Source: Sporolituus thermophilus DSM 23256
Lineage (GTDB): Bacteria; Bacillota; Negativicutes; Sporomusales; Thermosinaceae
Assembly: GCF_900102435.1 (NCBI RefSeq)
Contig: NZ_FNBU01000006.1
Span: forward strand, 62,001 to 126,000
DNA length: 64,000 nt
Direction: 5' to 3'
Both the position numbers and the translations under genes were made by a program. Shown piece by piece: positions 16,761-23,911 of the stretch; position 1 is the stretch's first letter; each line of letters opens with the position of its first letter. The notes under the pieces are model-generated. The model was not told where the DNA came from, did not search any database, and saw nothing but the letters and a program-made list of their open reading frames with translations.

Positions 16761-17633
16761 ATGTCTGCCGTTGTCTTCGAAGCCTTTTCCTACGCCTACC
16801 CGGGGACGGACAAGGTGCTCGACCATATTGATCTGACCGTGCCGCGCGGGGCCTTCACCGTTATCACCGGACCAAGCGGCGCCGGCAAAACGACGCTGTG
16901 TCTGGCCGTTTGCGGCGCCGTTCCCCACTATTTCGGGGGTGCCCTGGCCGGTACGGTGCGGGTAAACGGTGGCAAAACGACGGACAGTACGATGCATGAC
17001 CTGGCGCGGCAGGTAGGGACGGTGCTGGAAGACTATGAAAGCCAACTGGTAACGATGACCGTCTTCGAAGAAGTGGCCTTTGGTTTGGAAAACCAGGGAA
17101 TAAATGAAAAGGAGACGGCCCGCCGAGTGGCTGACGCCCTGGCGCTGGTAGGTTTGAGCGGCTTTGAAGACCGAGAGGTAGCTTCTTTGTCGGGCGGGCA
17201 AAAACAGCGGCTGGTTATCGCCAGCGTCCTGGCCGCCGCGCCGGACATTCTGGTTCTTGACGAACCGGCCTCGGCCCTCGACCCGCAGGGGGCCGAGGAA
17301 CTGTACCGGCTCCTCGGCCGCCTCAATGTCGAACAGGGCATTACGATTATTGTTGTCGAACATGACTTGAGCCGGGTGCTGCCCTATGCCAGCGACTTTG
17401 TGCTTATGACGGGCGGCAGGATAATCGCGAGCGGGCCGCCAAGCGATGTGCTTTACTATATGGGGCGGCGTCAGGTCTACCAGGAAGGGGTGCCGCCGCT
17501 GTGGCAGCTAAAACTGAAGCTGGAGGCGGAAACCGGCGTGTCCTTTGGCAACTGGCGTAGCGAGGCGGAGGCGGCGCAAGAAATCAAGGCATGGCTGAGC
17601 GCCTGCCGGCAGGGGGCGGCGAAAAGTGCTTGA
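16761..17633 (+). CDS. ecfA1: ECF transporter ATPase A1
   Basis: This 290-residue ABC ATPase starts at ATG 16761, immediately after the stop of the S component. Walker A is GPSGAGKTT, the signature is LSGGQKQR, Walker B is ILVLDEPAS, and the switch histidine is in VVEHD. It pairs with the second ATPase to drive the T/S membrane complex. It overlaps ecfA2 by 8 bases. Confidence 0.92.
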   Translation: MSAVVFEAFSYAYPGTDKVLDHIDLTVPRGAFTVITGPSGAGKTTLCLAVCGAVPHYFGGALAGTVRVNGGKTTDSTMHDLARQVGTVLEDYESQLVTMTVFEEVAFGLENQGINEKETARRVADALALVGLSGFEDREVASLSGGQKQRLVIASVLAAAPDILVLDEPASALDPQGAEELYRLLGRLNVEQGITIIVVEHDLSRVLPYASDFVLMTGGRIIASGPPSDVLYYMGRRQVYQEGVPPLWQLKLKLEAETGVSFGNWRSEAEAAQEIKAWLSACRQGAAKSA

Positions 17634-18468
17634 AGTCCGAAATGTTTCTTTTGCTTACCGCCGTGGGCGACCGGTTCTCCATGACGTGTCGCTCACCGTC
17701 GGCGCTGGTGAGTTTGTGGCGATCGCCGGCCGCAACGGCAGCGGCAAGACGACGCTTACCCGCTTGATTATGTCGCTTATTAAACCAGATAGCGGCGCCG
17801 TCCTGGTCGATGGCCAGGATACCCGCAAAGCGACTCCGGCCGATATGGCTCGTCATATCGGCTATGTGTTTCAAAATCCTGACCGCCAAATTTTCCGGGA
17901 AACGGTCACGCAGGAAGTGGCCTTCGGGCCGGAGCAGCTGGGGCTAGCGCCTGCGGAAACTAAGGCCCGGGTGGCAGAAGCACTTGCCCTGACGGGCATT
18001 AGCGATTTGGCCGATGCTTATCCGGCTACCCTGACCAAGGGACAAAAGCAGCGGGTGGCCATCGCTTCGGCATTGGCCCTCAAGCCACGCATGCTCATTC
18101 TCGATGAGCCGACCAGCGGCCAGGATGCGGTTGAACGGGAAGCGCTGCTTAAGCTGCTGACCGGACTATGTAGACAGGGCCTGGCCGTTTTGTTGATTAC
18201 GCACGATATGGAAATTTTAGCCCGTTATGTCGAACGGGCAGTAGTAATTGCCGATGGCCGCAAAGTATTTGATGGCGCCGTAACCGAGCTGTTTTCCGGC
18301 CGGTACCCTGTCGGAATATGGGGCCTGTGCCAGCCGACGGCTGCTATTATTTCCCGGGAAATAGGAATTTTTGGCGGGAAAACGGTTGTTACTGTCGATG
18401 AACTCTGCACCAATCTGCTTAAACTTGCCCGAGGTGACGGATATGGGAAAACTGGCCCCACTCACTAA
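17626..18468 (+). CDS. ecfA2: ECF transporter ATPase A2
   Basis: This 280-residue ABC ATPase starts at GTG 17626. It has Walker A GRNGSGKTT, Q-loop FQNPDRQIF, Walker B MLILDEPTS and the switch histidine in LITHD. The signature motif reads LTKGQ instead of LSGGQ, a replacement found in one of the two ATPases of heteromeric ECF pairs. That suggests one composite site may be less active. It overlaps ecfT by 26 bases. Confidence 0.92.
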   Translation: MLEVRNVSFAYRRGRPVLHDVSLTVGAGEFVAIAGRNGSGKTTLTRLIMSLIKPDSGAVLVDGQDTRKATPADMARHIGYVFQNPDRQIFRETVTQEVAFGPEQLGLAPAETKARVAEALALTGISDLADAYPATLTKGQKQRVAIASALALKPRMLILDEPTSGQDAVEREALLKLLTGLCRQGLAVLLITHDMEILARYVERAVVIADGRKVFDGAVTELFSGRYPVGIWGLCQPTAAIISREIGIFGGKTVVTVDELCTNLLKLARGDGYGKTGPTH

Positions 18469-19120
18469 ACTCATTTTAACGATTGCTGTGTCGGTCTGGG
18501 CTATGCTGCTGCAGTCGCCGGCCGCCCTGGCGCTTCTTGCCGGAGCGCAATTGGCAGTTATTGGTCTGGCCCGCATCAGTAATAGCGCCCTTAAGGCCGT
18601 GGGGAGCATTTGCCTGTTTGGCGCGCTGCTGGCCGGTCTGCAGTACCTACTTGGCAGCGGTACTGTTCTGGCGGCCGTTACCGGCCTGCGCATGGTAGCC
18701 ATGACGCTGGTTTTCGTCATTCTCCTGGCAACAACCCGCATCCAGGACCTCACTGCCGCGCTGGTCAGCCAGTGCCGTATTCCCTATGAATATGCCTTTA
18801 TGTTTACGGCGGCGCTGCGCTTTATTCCCGACTTTCTCGCCGAGAGCAAGGCTGTGCAGGAAGCGCAGGCCTGCCGGGGCTACTCGCCTCGGGGCAACCC
18901 GCTGCGGCGGTTGGTGGCCTATATTGCCGTGGTTGAGCCGCTCGTGCTGCGGGCGATCCACCGCTCCGAGACCATGGCCATGAGCCTGGAATTGCGCGGT
19001 TTTGGCAGCAGGCAGCGCACGTTCTCCGGCAAGATCGCCCTTACCGGCCGGGACTATGCGGCTTTTGCCGGTATGCTGGTGGCGACGACAGGCATTGTGG
19101 CAGCGCGGGCGCTGGGATAG
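18443..19120 (+). CDS. ecfT: ECF transporter T component
   Basis: This 225-residue membrane protein starts at ATG 18443 (gaggtgac upstream), inside the end of ecfA2. It has about five helices and the two coupling-helix Arg-Gly signatures, ACRGYSPRG and LELRGFG, that contact the ATPases. It completes the S-A-A'-T module and is followed by a terminator. Confidence 0.9.
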   Translation: MGKLAPLTKLILTIAVSVWAMLLQSPAALALLAGAQLAVIGLARISNSALKAVGSICLFGALLAGLQYLLGSGTVLAAVTGLRMVAMTLVFVILLATTRIQDLTAALVSQCRIPYEYAFMFTAALRFIPDFLAESKAVQEAQACRGYSPRGNPLRRLVAYIAVVEPLVLRAIHRSETMAMSLELRGFGSRQRTFSGKIALTGRDYAAFAGMLVATTGIVAARALG

Positions 19121-19129
19121 TGAATAACA

Positions 19130-19172
19130 AAAGCCGGCTTAAACGATAAACGTTTGTAAGCCGGCTTTTTAG
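19130..19172 (+). terminator. Rho-independent terminator of the ECF operon
   Basis: A perfect 12-bp stem (aaagccggctta, 19130-19141, with taagccggcttt, 19157-19168) is followed by TTTTT-like sequence. Confidence 0.88.
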
Positions 19173-19259
19173 CCAGATAATTGTGACAGAACGTTGTTAA
19201 CGGCAGAAAAACGCCCGTTTTGCTTGGCTTAGTCTGTGGTAGAACGGTAAATATTGTGG

Positions 19260-19265
19260 TATAAT
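19260..19265 (+). promoter_or_regulatory. -10 box of the tRNA-Val promoter
   Basis: A perfect TATAAT lies 11 bases before the first base of the tRNA. No good -35 hexamer is visible at the right spacing. Confidence 0.6.
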
Positions 19266-19276
19266 ATCTTTTGTCT

Positions 19277-19351
19277 GGGGCATTAGCTCAGTGGGAGAGC
19301 GCTTGACTCACATTCAAGAGGCCACTGGTTCGAAACCAGTATGCCCCACCA
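19277..19351 (+). tRNA. tRNA-Val (anticodon CAC)
   Basis: The 7-bp acceptor stem GGGGCAT/ATGCCCC, D arm, anticodon stem CTTGA/TCAAG with loop CTCACAT (anticodon CAC, Val), T arm with TTCGAAA, discriminator A and an encoded CCA end all fold as a canonical 75-nt cloverleaf. Confidence 0.96.
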
Positions 19352-19359
19352 GGAAAATC

Positions 19360-19397
19360 AAGGCTTTGCGGTAACTCGCCGCAAGGCCTTTTTGCTT
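19360..19397 (+). terminator. terminator after tRNA-Val
   Basis: A 12-bp stem (aaggctttgcgg / ccgcaaggcctt, one wobble) runs into a T-rich tract. Just beyond it acagcaac occurs twice (within 19402-19421). Confidence 0.8.
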
Positions 19398-19534
19398 TTT
19401 TACAGCAACGATACAGCAACAACTAGCCGTCGGCCTTGATGCAATTCGGGGCGCCGGGGCGTTTTGCCTTTTTAACCAGCCGCGTCTGTGGTATACTGTG
19501 AAGTAGTAAGGCGATTTTGGAAAGGGTGGTGCGT

Positions 19535-19735
19535 ATGCTCGCCGAACGCCGGCAGATTATCCGGATTATCCGGCATCTTCCCAAAGATAAACTGACCGGG
19601 CTGTTAAAATACGCCGAGGAGATGGAGGAAGAACTCACCCCGGAAGAAATAGCGGCGCTTGAGGCAAGCGAGGCCCAGATAGCGCGCGGCGAGTACGTCG
19701 ATTTTGAGGAGCTATGCCGACGTGCCGGTTTATAG
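19535..19735 (+). CDS. antitoxin-like protein of a RelE/ParE pair
   Basis: This 66-residue acidic helical protein starts at ATG 19535 behind aaaggg (MLAERRQIIRIIRHLPKD). The segment LLKYAEEMEEELTPEEIAAL and the tail RGEYVDFEELCRRAGL are typical of small antitoxins that wrap RelE-type toxins. It overlaps the toxin gene by 14 bases. Antitoxins of this kind neutralise the toxin and repress their own promoter; no obvious operator was found here. Confidence 0.75.
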   Translation: MLAERRQIIRIIRHLPKDKLTGLLKYAEEMEEELTPEEIAALEASEAQIARGEYVDFEELCRRAGL

Positions 19736-19991
19736 CATTAAATTTTTGCGGCAAGCTGAAAACTACTTTTTGCGGCTTGACCGCAGGACCCAAGCAAGGA
19801 TTGTCGCCGCTTTGCGGGTATTGGCTGAAAATCCGTTCAATCCAGCTATGGACGTAAAACCGCTTGCTGGCTATCCAGGCCGGTATCGACTGCGTGTTGG
19901 TGATTATCCCCTGATATACCGCATTGACCAGCAAGAGCTGTTGATATTTATTATTACGCTTGCCCCCCGTGGGGACGTGTACAAAAAATAG
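19722..19991 (+). CDS. RelE/ParE-family toxin
   Basis: This 89-residue protein probably starts at GTG 19722 behind gaggag; an in-frame TTG at 19704 is possible. The fold signature is clear: IKFLRQAENYFLRLD, then VAALRVLAENPF, PLAGYPGRYRLRVGDYPLIYRID and a C-terminal strand LLIFIITLAPRGDVYK. RelE relatives cleave ribosome-bound mRNA; ParE relatives poison gyrase. The sequence alone does not decide between them. It is paired with the upstream antitoxin and followed by a terminator. Confidence 0.85.
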   Translation: MPVYSIKFLRQAENYFLRLDRRTQARIVAALRVLAENPFNPAMDVKPLAGYPGRYRLRVGDYPLIYRIDQQELLIFIITLAPRGDVYKK

Positions 19992-20012
19992 CCGGCAATG
20001 CCGGCTTTTTTG
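19990..20012 (+). terminator. terminator of the toxin-antitoxin pair
   Basis: A 7-bp stem agccggc / gccggct with an AAT loop is followed by T6. It starts at the toxin stop codon. Confidence 0.8.
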
Positions 20013-20165
20013 CTGCCTACCCTGCGCCGTCGCTGTTCGCCAACTTCGCCTCTTTGGTGACTCGCTCATATTTTTTGATCTAAACCCGCTTAAAATCACC
20101 GGCCAAATAGGAATATCACGATCAACTGTCGAAAATCCGGTTAATTCTGAAAATGGAGGAATGGA

Positions 20166-20222
20166 AAAGCCTTCGGCCAGGGCCGCTTGAAGTGGCGCTC
20201 AACTCCTTTGCCGAAGGCTTTC
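20166..20222. repeat. long inverted repeat
   Basis: Arms aaagccttcggc (20166-20177) and gccgaaggcttt (20211-20222) are perfect 12-bp complements around a 33-base spacer. It lies in the roughly 295-base gap between the RelE pair and the next gene. No coding sequence is evident in that gap. Confidence 0.6.
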
Positions 20223-20287
20223 AAAAAGGCAATTCACTGGCTTTGCGACAGATCGAAAATACATGAAAAGAAAGGATGAAAACCGGC

Positions 20288-21040
20288 GTGATATATGTGA
20301 CCAATACCCCCAATAATGCCGGAGTGGCGATTTACGGCGATTACTTGGATTTTGAAGCGCTGTACGATGCCCTGCATACCGTTGTCGGCGACGAAGAGGA
20401 GGAGCCGGCCTTGGCGGCCGCCGGTCTTAGAGTGCTAGCGGTATGTTATGACTTGCGACACGCGCTGATGGGGCATCGCGACATCGAATTTGTCGACAAT
20501 GGCATGGATGCCGACAAAATGCGGCAAATGGCGGTCATTGCCAGCAGTAAAAACGTCTATTTCAAGATTAATGTACTGTGGCCGGAAATGTTATTCGTTA
20601 TGGTCGCGCTAAACGATTTTGTCAAACTTTATGCCCGCAAACAGGCCAAGACAACCGATGAGATAATGCTGAACAGACGCAACATTTGGGACGATTCGAT
20701 CGCTCAGGTGCGTATGCTGCAGGCGGCGGTTGCCAAATGCCTTAAAAGCGTGGTTTCCGCCGGTGTTTACAGCCGAATGATGGGCAGCCTGAATAAAAAA
20801 TACATTATGTATTACAATTATGCCACGCAGTACGTAGATTTGCTCAATTGCCGGTTTTTGAAGATGGATAAGGAAAAACGTCTGCAAAACCTATCGAAAA
20901 TAGCAAAACTGCTTACCGAGCCGGGAAGTGAATATCTGGATTTGCGGAATGAGATTTTACAGGCGGCGCAAGAATATAACTGTCCAATCGAGGACATAAG
21001 GATCAATGACGTGGAATATCCCGACCATATTGATTGGTGA
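20288..21040 (+). CDS. conserved hypothetical protein (possibly DUF6904-like)
   Basis: This 250-residue protein begins IYVTNTPNNAGVAIYGDYLDF. GTG 20288 is preferred because aaagga lies 11 bases upstream; an ATG at 20276 sits directly on that site. No signal peptide or membrane span is visible. An acidic stretch (DEEEEPA) is followed by a mainly helical C-terminal half (LLNCRFLKMDKEKRLQNL). I do not recognise catalytic motifs; the resemblance to DUF6904 is from memory and unverified. It stands between a toxin-antitoxin pair and the convergent dinB operon, an accessory setting. Confidence 0.6.
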   Translation: MIYVTNTPNNAGVAIYGDYLDFEALYDALHTVVGDEEEEPALAAAGLRVLAVCYDLRHALMGHRDIEFVDNGMDADKMRQMAVIASSKNVYFKINVLWPEMLFVMVALNDFVKLYARKQAKTTDEIMLNRRNIWDDSIAQVRMLQAAVAKCLKSVVSAGVYSRMMGSLNKKYIMYYNYATQYVDLLNCRFLKMDKEKRLQNLSKIAKLLTEPGSEYLDLRNEILQAAQEYNCPIEDIRINDVEYPDHIDW

Positions 21041-21059
21041 GCATAATATGGCGGAAGGC

Positions 21060-22301
21060 TCATCGCCCGAAAAAAGAAACCGGATGAATTACATGCTCGT
21101 CTTTCGGATTAAAGCCGGTTAGCCGTCGGTCGATGAGCATTTCTGCCCGCTGGATGCTGTAATGGCCAAACCGCCGCCGGATGGCATCGATGGCCCGCTC
21201 CAGGTTTTCGACCTTTGTCTTATTCGGGCCAAACAGATCAAGTTGGACGTTGCCGCTTGCCGTCACCAGTCCGGCTGCCCGCACGCCCAGGCTGCGAACC
21301 GGCTTTTCCCAGCGATAGTTGGCGGTAAAGAGTTCCACGGCTTTGTGGGCAATATCGCCGGCAACGAACGTCGGACTGCCGAGCTTGCTTTGTCTTTCGA
21401 ACGAGTAAAGCTCCGTATTCCGGACGCTAATTGCCACAATCGTGCATTTTAGGCCGTGTCTGCGCAAACGGGCGGCGACACTTTCGGCCAAAACATAAAC
21501 AATCAGCTTGACATCTTCGATGTTAACCAGGTCCCGCACGGTCGTCGTACTGTTGCCGATGGATTTAACAATGCTTTCCTCGCCGCTATGGCGTACCGGC
21601 GATGTATCGAGACCATTGGCAAAGCTCCAAAGGGTTTCGCCCCAAACGCCCAATAGCCGCCTTAGATCCATAGCGTCGCGCCGGGCCAGATCGCCGATGG
21701 TGAATATCGCCCGGTTGGCCAGTTTGCGCCGGGTTGACCGGCCGACATACAGTAGTTCTTCCACCGGCAATGGCCACACTATCTCGCGAAAATTCTCGCG
21801 GGTAATAACGGTGGTAGCGTCCGGCTTCTGGCGGTCACTGCCCAATTTGGCAAAAACTTTGTTCCACGAAACGCCGACCGACGCCGTTATGCCCAGCTCT
21901 TCGCGCAGGCGGCGACGAATGGCGGCGGCGATCGCCTCGCCATCCCCGAACAAGCCGACCGAGCCGGTAACGTCCAGCCAGGCCTCGTCGATGCCGAAAC
22001 TTTCGATCTGATCGGTATAATCGCCATATATTGCCCTGGCCAACCGGGAAAACCGCAGATACTTGCCAAAGTCTGCCGGTACCGTCACCAGGCCGGGGCA
22101 CTTTTGCTTGGCCTCCCAAATGACGTCGCCGGTTTTGACCCCATAGGCTTTGGCCGGATAATTTTTGGCCAGGACAATGCCATGACGGGCCTCGGCATCG
22201 CCGCAGACGGCGACCGGTTTGTCCCGTAGCTCTGGCCGGTAGAGGCATTCGACGCTGGCATAGAAATTATTCAGATCGACGTGCAGAATAACGCGGTCCA
22301 C
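21060..22301 (-). CDS. dinB: Y-family DNA polymerase (DinB/UvrX type)
   Basis: This 413-residue protein starts at GTG 22301. The first catalytic segment is HVDLNNFYASVE, the second FGIDEAWLDVTGS. Helix-hairpin-helix and little-finger domains follow, and VQLDLF near residue 372 looks like a beta-clamp binding motif. These polymerases copy past DNA lesions. It is the second gene of an operon behind a 76-residue protein, and a LexA-type box overlaps the operon promoter at 22568-22581, so SOS induction is predicted. The arrangement resembles UvrX/YqjW-type polymerases of Bacilli more than housekeeping DinB. Confidence 0.92.
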   Translation of the reverse strand: MDRVILHVDLNNFYASVECLYRPELRDKPVAVCGDAEARHGIVLAKNYPAKAYGVKTGDVIWEAKQKCPGLVTVPADFGKYLRFSRLARAIYGDYTDQIESFGIDEAWLDVTGSVGLFGDGEAIAAAIRRRLREELGITASVGVSWNKVFAKLGSDRQKPDATTVITRENFREIVWPLPVEELLYVGRSTRRKLANRAIFTIGDLARRDAMDLRRLLGVWGETLWSFANGLDTSPVRHSGEESIVKSIGNSTTTVRDLVNIEDVKLIVYVLAESVAARLRRHGLKCTIVAISVRNTELYSFERQSKLGSPTFVAGDIAHKAVELFTANYRWEKPVRSLGVRAAGLVTASGNVQLDLFGPNKTKVENLERAIDAIRRRFGHYSIQRAEMLIDRRLTGFNPKDEHVIHPVSFFGR

Positions 22302-22320
22302 GCTTTATCCCCCAAACGTG

Positions 22321-22551
22321 CTACCTTTCAATAAACCAGCGCCCCTCGTCGCAGAACAAATACACTTCTTTGCCGGCAATCCGGCAGGTATACCGCATGC
22401 CTTGCCCGCCGCCTTTGAGGGACGCGGCGGGCCGGACGTCCAGGATCCGGTCGATCGGATAGACGCGCCCATTCTTCCAGCGCAGGGACAGGGGGCGGAT
22501 TTCCCCGGTTACACGATGCTCAGCCGTTATTTGGACAAAAACCTTACCCAT
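22321..22551 (-). CDS. small conserved protein, first gene of the SOS dinB operon
   Basis: This 76-residue protein starts at ATG 22551 with ggaggt 4-5 bases upstream. It reads MGKVFVQITAEHRVTG and continues as alternating short strands (KNGRVYPIDRILDVRP; YTCRIAGKEVYLFCDEG), suggesting a small beta-barrel or SH3-like fold. It ends 19 bases before the polymerase start, so the two are almost certainly cotranscribed from the LexA-controlled promoter. I cannot name a family. A role as accessory or regulator of translesion synthesis is inference from position. Confidence 0.7.
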   Translation of the reverse strand: MGKVFVQITAEHRVTGEIRPLSLRWKNGRVYPIDRILDVRPAASLKGGGQGMRYTCRIAGKEVYLFCDEGRWFIER

Positions 22552-22567
22552 AGCGACCTCCAAACAA

Positions 22568-22615
22568 AGAACATGTGTTCGATAGTATTATAAAGCAGAC
22601 TTTGGCAAAAGGCAA
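22568..22615 (-). promoter_or_regulatory. LexA (SOS) box and promoter of the dinB operon
   Basis: On the minus strand TTGCCT (-35, 22615-22610), a 17-nt spacer and TATAAT (-10, 22592-22587) are followed by CGAACACATGTTCT (22581-22568). This matches the Gram-positive LexA consensus CGAAC-N4-GTTCG except at the last base. The box covers the expected start site, ideal for repression. Confidence 0.85.
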
Positions 22616-22672
22616 GCAGGAAATAAAATCCAGACAGTTTCCCCAAAAAACTTCCGGATTGAGGGTGAAAAA

Positions 22673-22852
22673 ATGCCAACCTTACTTGAGAGATACCTTG
22701 GCAGCCTGATCGGGTTAGCCGTCGGGGATGCATTGGGCACGACCCTTGAATTCAAACCGCACGGTATCTTGTGAAATGGCATCGATGCCAAAGGCTTACG
22801 TTAGGCTGGACAGACGGTTTTAGCTTTGCTCCTGTTTGATAGCCGCCTCATG
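22673..22852 (+). pseudogene. decayed ADP-ribosylglycohydrolase (N-terminal remnant)
   Basis: An ATG at 22673 opens a 33-codon frame, MPTLLERYLGSLIGLAVGDA, continuing LGTTLEFKPHGIL and then TGA at 22772. This is the characteristic start of DraG-type ADP-ribosylglycohydrolases. After a deletion the next family motif GWTD is still readable at 22804-22815. ALLLFDS follows in another frame (22823-22843), so the gene is truncated, internally deleted and frameshifted. The rest of a roughly 250-300 residue protein is gone. Confidence 0.75.
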
Positions 22853-22899
22853 ATGTTTTAACTGATTTGATAGCGAAAGGTATTCTGCAGTCGTCATAC

Positions 22900-22950
22900 T
22901 TGACACCTTTCTTCTTTTTTGATAACATCGTATTACGATGTATTACGATG
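22900..22950 (+). promoter_or_regulatory. promoter and operator of the second toxin-antitoxin pair
   Basis: TTGACA (22900-22905), 17 nt and TAACAT (22923-22928) form a promoter. A 15-base palindrome catcgtattacgatg (22926-22940) overlaps the -10. Its second half, tattacgatg, is repeated directly at 22941-22950. This is the layout expected for autorepression by a ribbon-helix-helix antitoxin. Confidence 0.7.
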
Positions 22951-22969
22951 CCGGGAGGAGGTAATAAAT

Positions 22970-23215
22970 ATGACCGATTTGCAAAAAATTATCGTCTCTG
23001 TACGTTTCAGTAAGCGTGAAAAAGATATTCTGGACGCATATGCAAAGCTGCACGGCAAAAAGCAATCCGACATACTACGGGAAGCTGTTATGCGAATGAT
23101 TGAAGACGACCAGGACTTCCGGCTCCTAGAAGAAGCCAGGCAAAAAACCACCAGGTATGTTTCACTCAAGGAAGCGAGGAAAGAGCTTGAAGAAATGGAA
23201 GGTGCAAATCTCTGA
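22970..23215 (+). CDS. ribbon-helix-helix antitoxin
   Basis: This 81-residue protein starts at ATG 22970 behind gggaggaggt. The N-terminal strand IIVSVRFSKREKDIL and helices AYAKLHGKKQSDILREAVMRM fit an RHH/DUF6290-type DNA-binding domain. The acidic C-terminal helix (SLKEARKELEEMEG) would bind the toxin. The operator at 22926-22950 supports autoregulation. It overlaps the toxin gene. Confidence 0.85.
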   Translation: MTDLQKIIVSVRFSKREKDILDAYAKLHGKKQSDILREAVMRMIEDDQDFRLLEEARQKTTRYVSLKEARKELEEMEGANL

Positions 23216-23510
23216 TCGGGCGCTGAAAGAGTTAAAAAAATTAGACGCGGTAAATAGAGAAATGATTTTAATTTATCTCGAAACACGAATTGAAGGAAGT
23301 AGCGATCCGCGCCGGTATGGTGAACCGCTGAAGGGGAATTTAAGTGGTTATTGGCGTTATAGAATTGGACAGTACCACATTCTTTGTGAGCTTGCAGATG
23401 AAATTGTTACAGTCTATGTAGTCACGGTCGGCCACAAATATATAGCCGGTGATCAAGGATTTTCTCCTTACCTAGTTATTTATTCGCAAAATGCTTTCTT
23501 TACTCCGTGA
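23187..23510 (+). CDS. RelE-family toxin with extended C-terminus
   Basis: This protein of about 107 residues starts at TTG 23187 (LKKWKVQIS) behind aggaaagag, inside the end of the antitoxin gene. The RelE core is present: ISDRALKELKKLD, GEPLKGNLSGYWRYRIGQYHILCE, VVTVGHK. Relatives usually stop a few residues after the VGH motif. Here about 20 more residues (YIAGDQGFSPYLVIYS and on) follow, perhaps from loss of the original stop. Probable mRNA interferase; activity unknown. Confidence 0.82.
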   Translation: MKKWKVQISDRALKELKKLDAVNREMILIYLETRIEGSSDPRRYGEPLKGNLSGYWRYRIGQYHILCELADEIVTVYVVTVGHKYIAGDQGFSPYLVIYSQNAFFTP

Positions 23511-23674
23511 TCCTTATCCTAACGATACGGATTATTTATAATGTGCAAGAAAATGGTTGTTTAAATTTTGGCGATAGGTCGCAAATGATGGTGTTGTCTA
23601 CAAAAGGTTTTGATGACGTTATGGGAATTATTGTAAAATATTAAAGGGGATTATACGGGCAAGGACGTGAAATT

Positions 23675-23911
23675 ATGAGAGATAGCATAGACCTAAATAC
23701 TGCCCTTAATCGTACAAAAAATTTATACGCCAAACTTCCACGCATGATACGGCCACCGCAGAAATATCGTGCCATCAGCTCCCGCACACCAGAAGAAGCT
23801 AGAGCATTGGCCCGCGCAGTATACTATTCTTTGAAAAAAGCTGAAGAATCGGGTTATATTGTGAAAACGCCAGGAGGATATAAAATGTCATGGAAGCCAG
23901 AGACAAAATAA
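23675..23911 (+). CDS. small hypothetical protein paired with nucleotidyltransferase
   Basis: This 78-residue basic protein starts at ATG 23675 behind aaggacgtg. The central segment SSRTPEEARALARAVYYSLKKAEESGYIVKTPGGYKMSW looks like a small helical, possibly winged-helix, module. It overlaps the following nucleotidyltransferase gene by 22 bases, so translation is coupled. The surroundings (23.5-24.5 kb) are clearly AT-richer than the rest, pointing to acquisition. No family is recognised. Confidence 0.6.
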   Translation: MRDSIDLNTALNRTKNLYAKLPRMIRPPQKYRAISSRTPEEARALARAVYYSLKKAEESGYIVKTPGGYKMSWKPETK

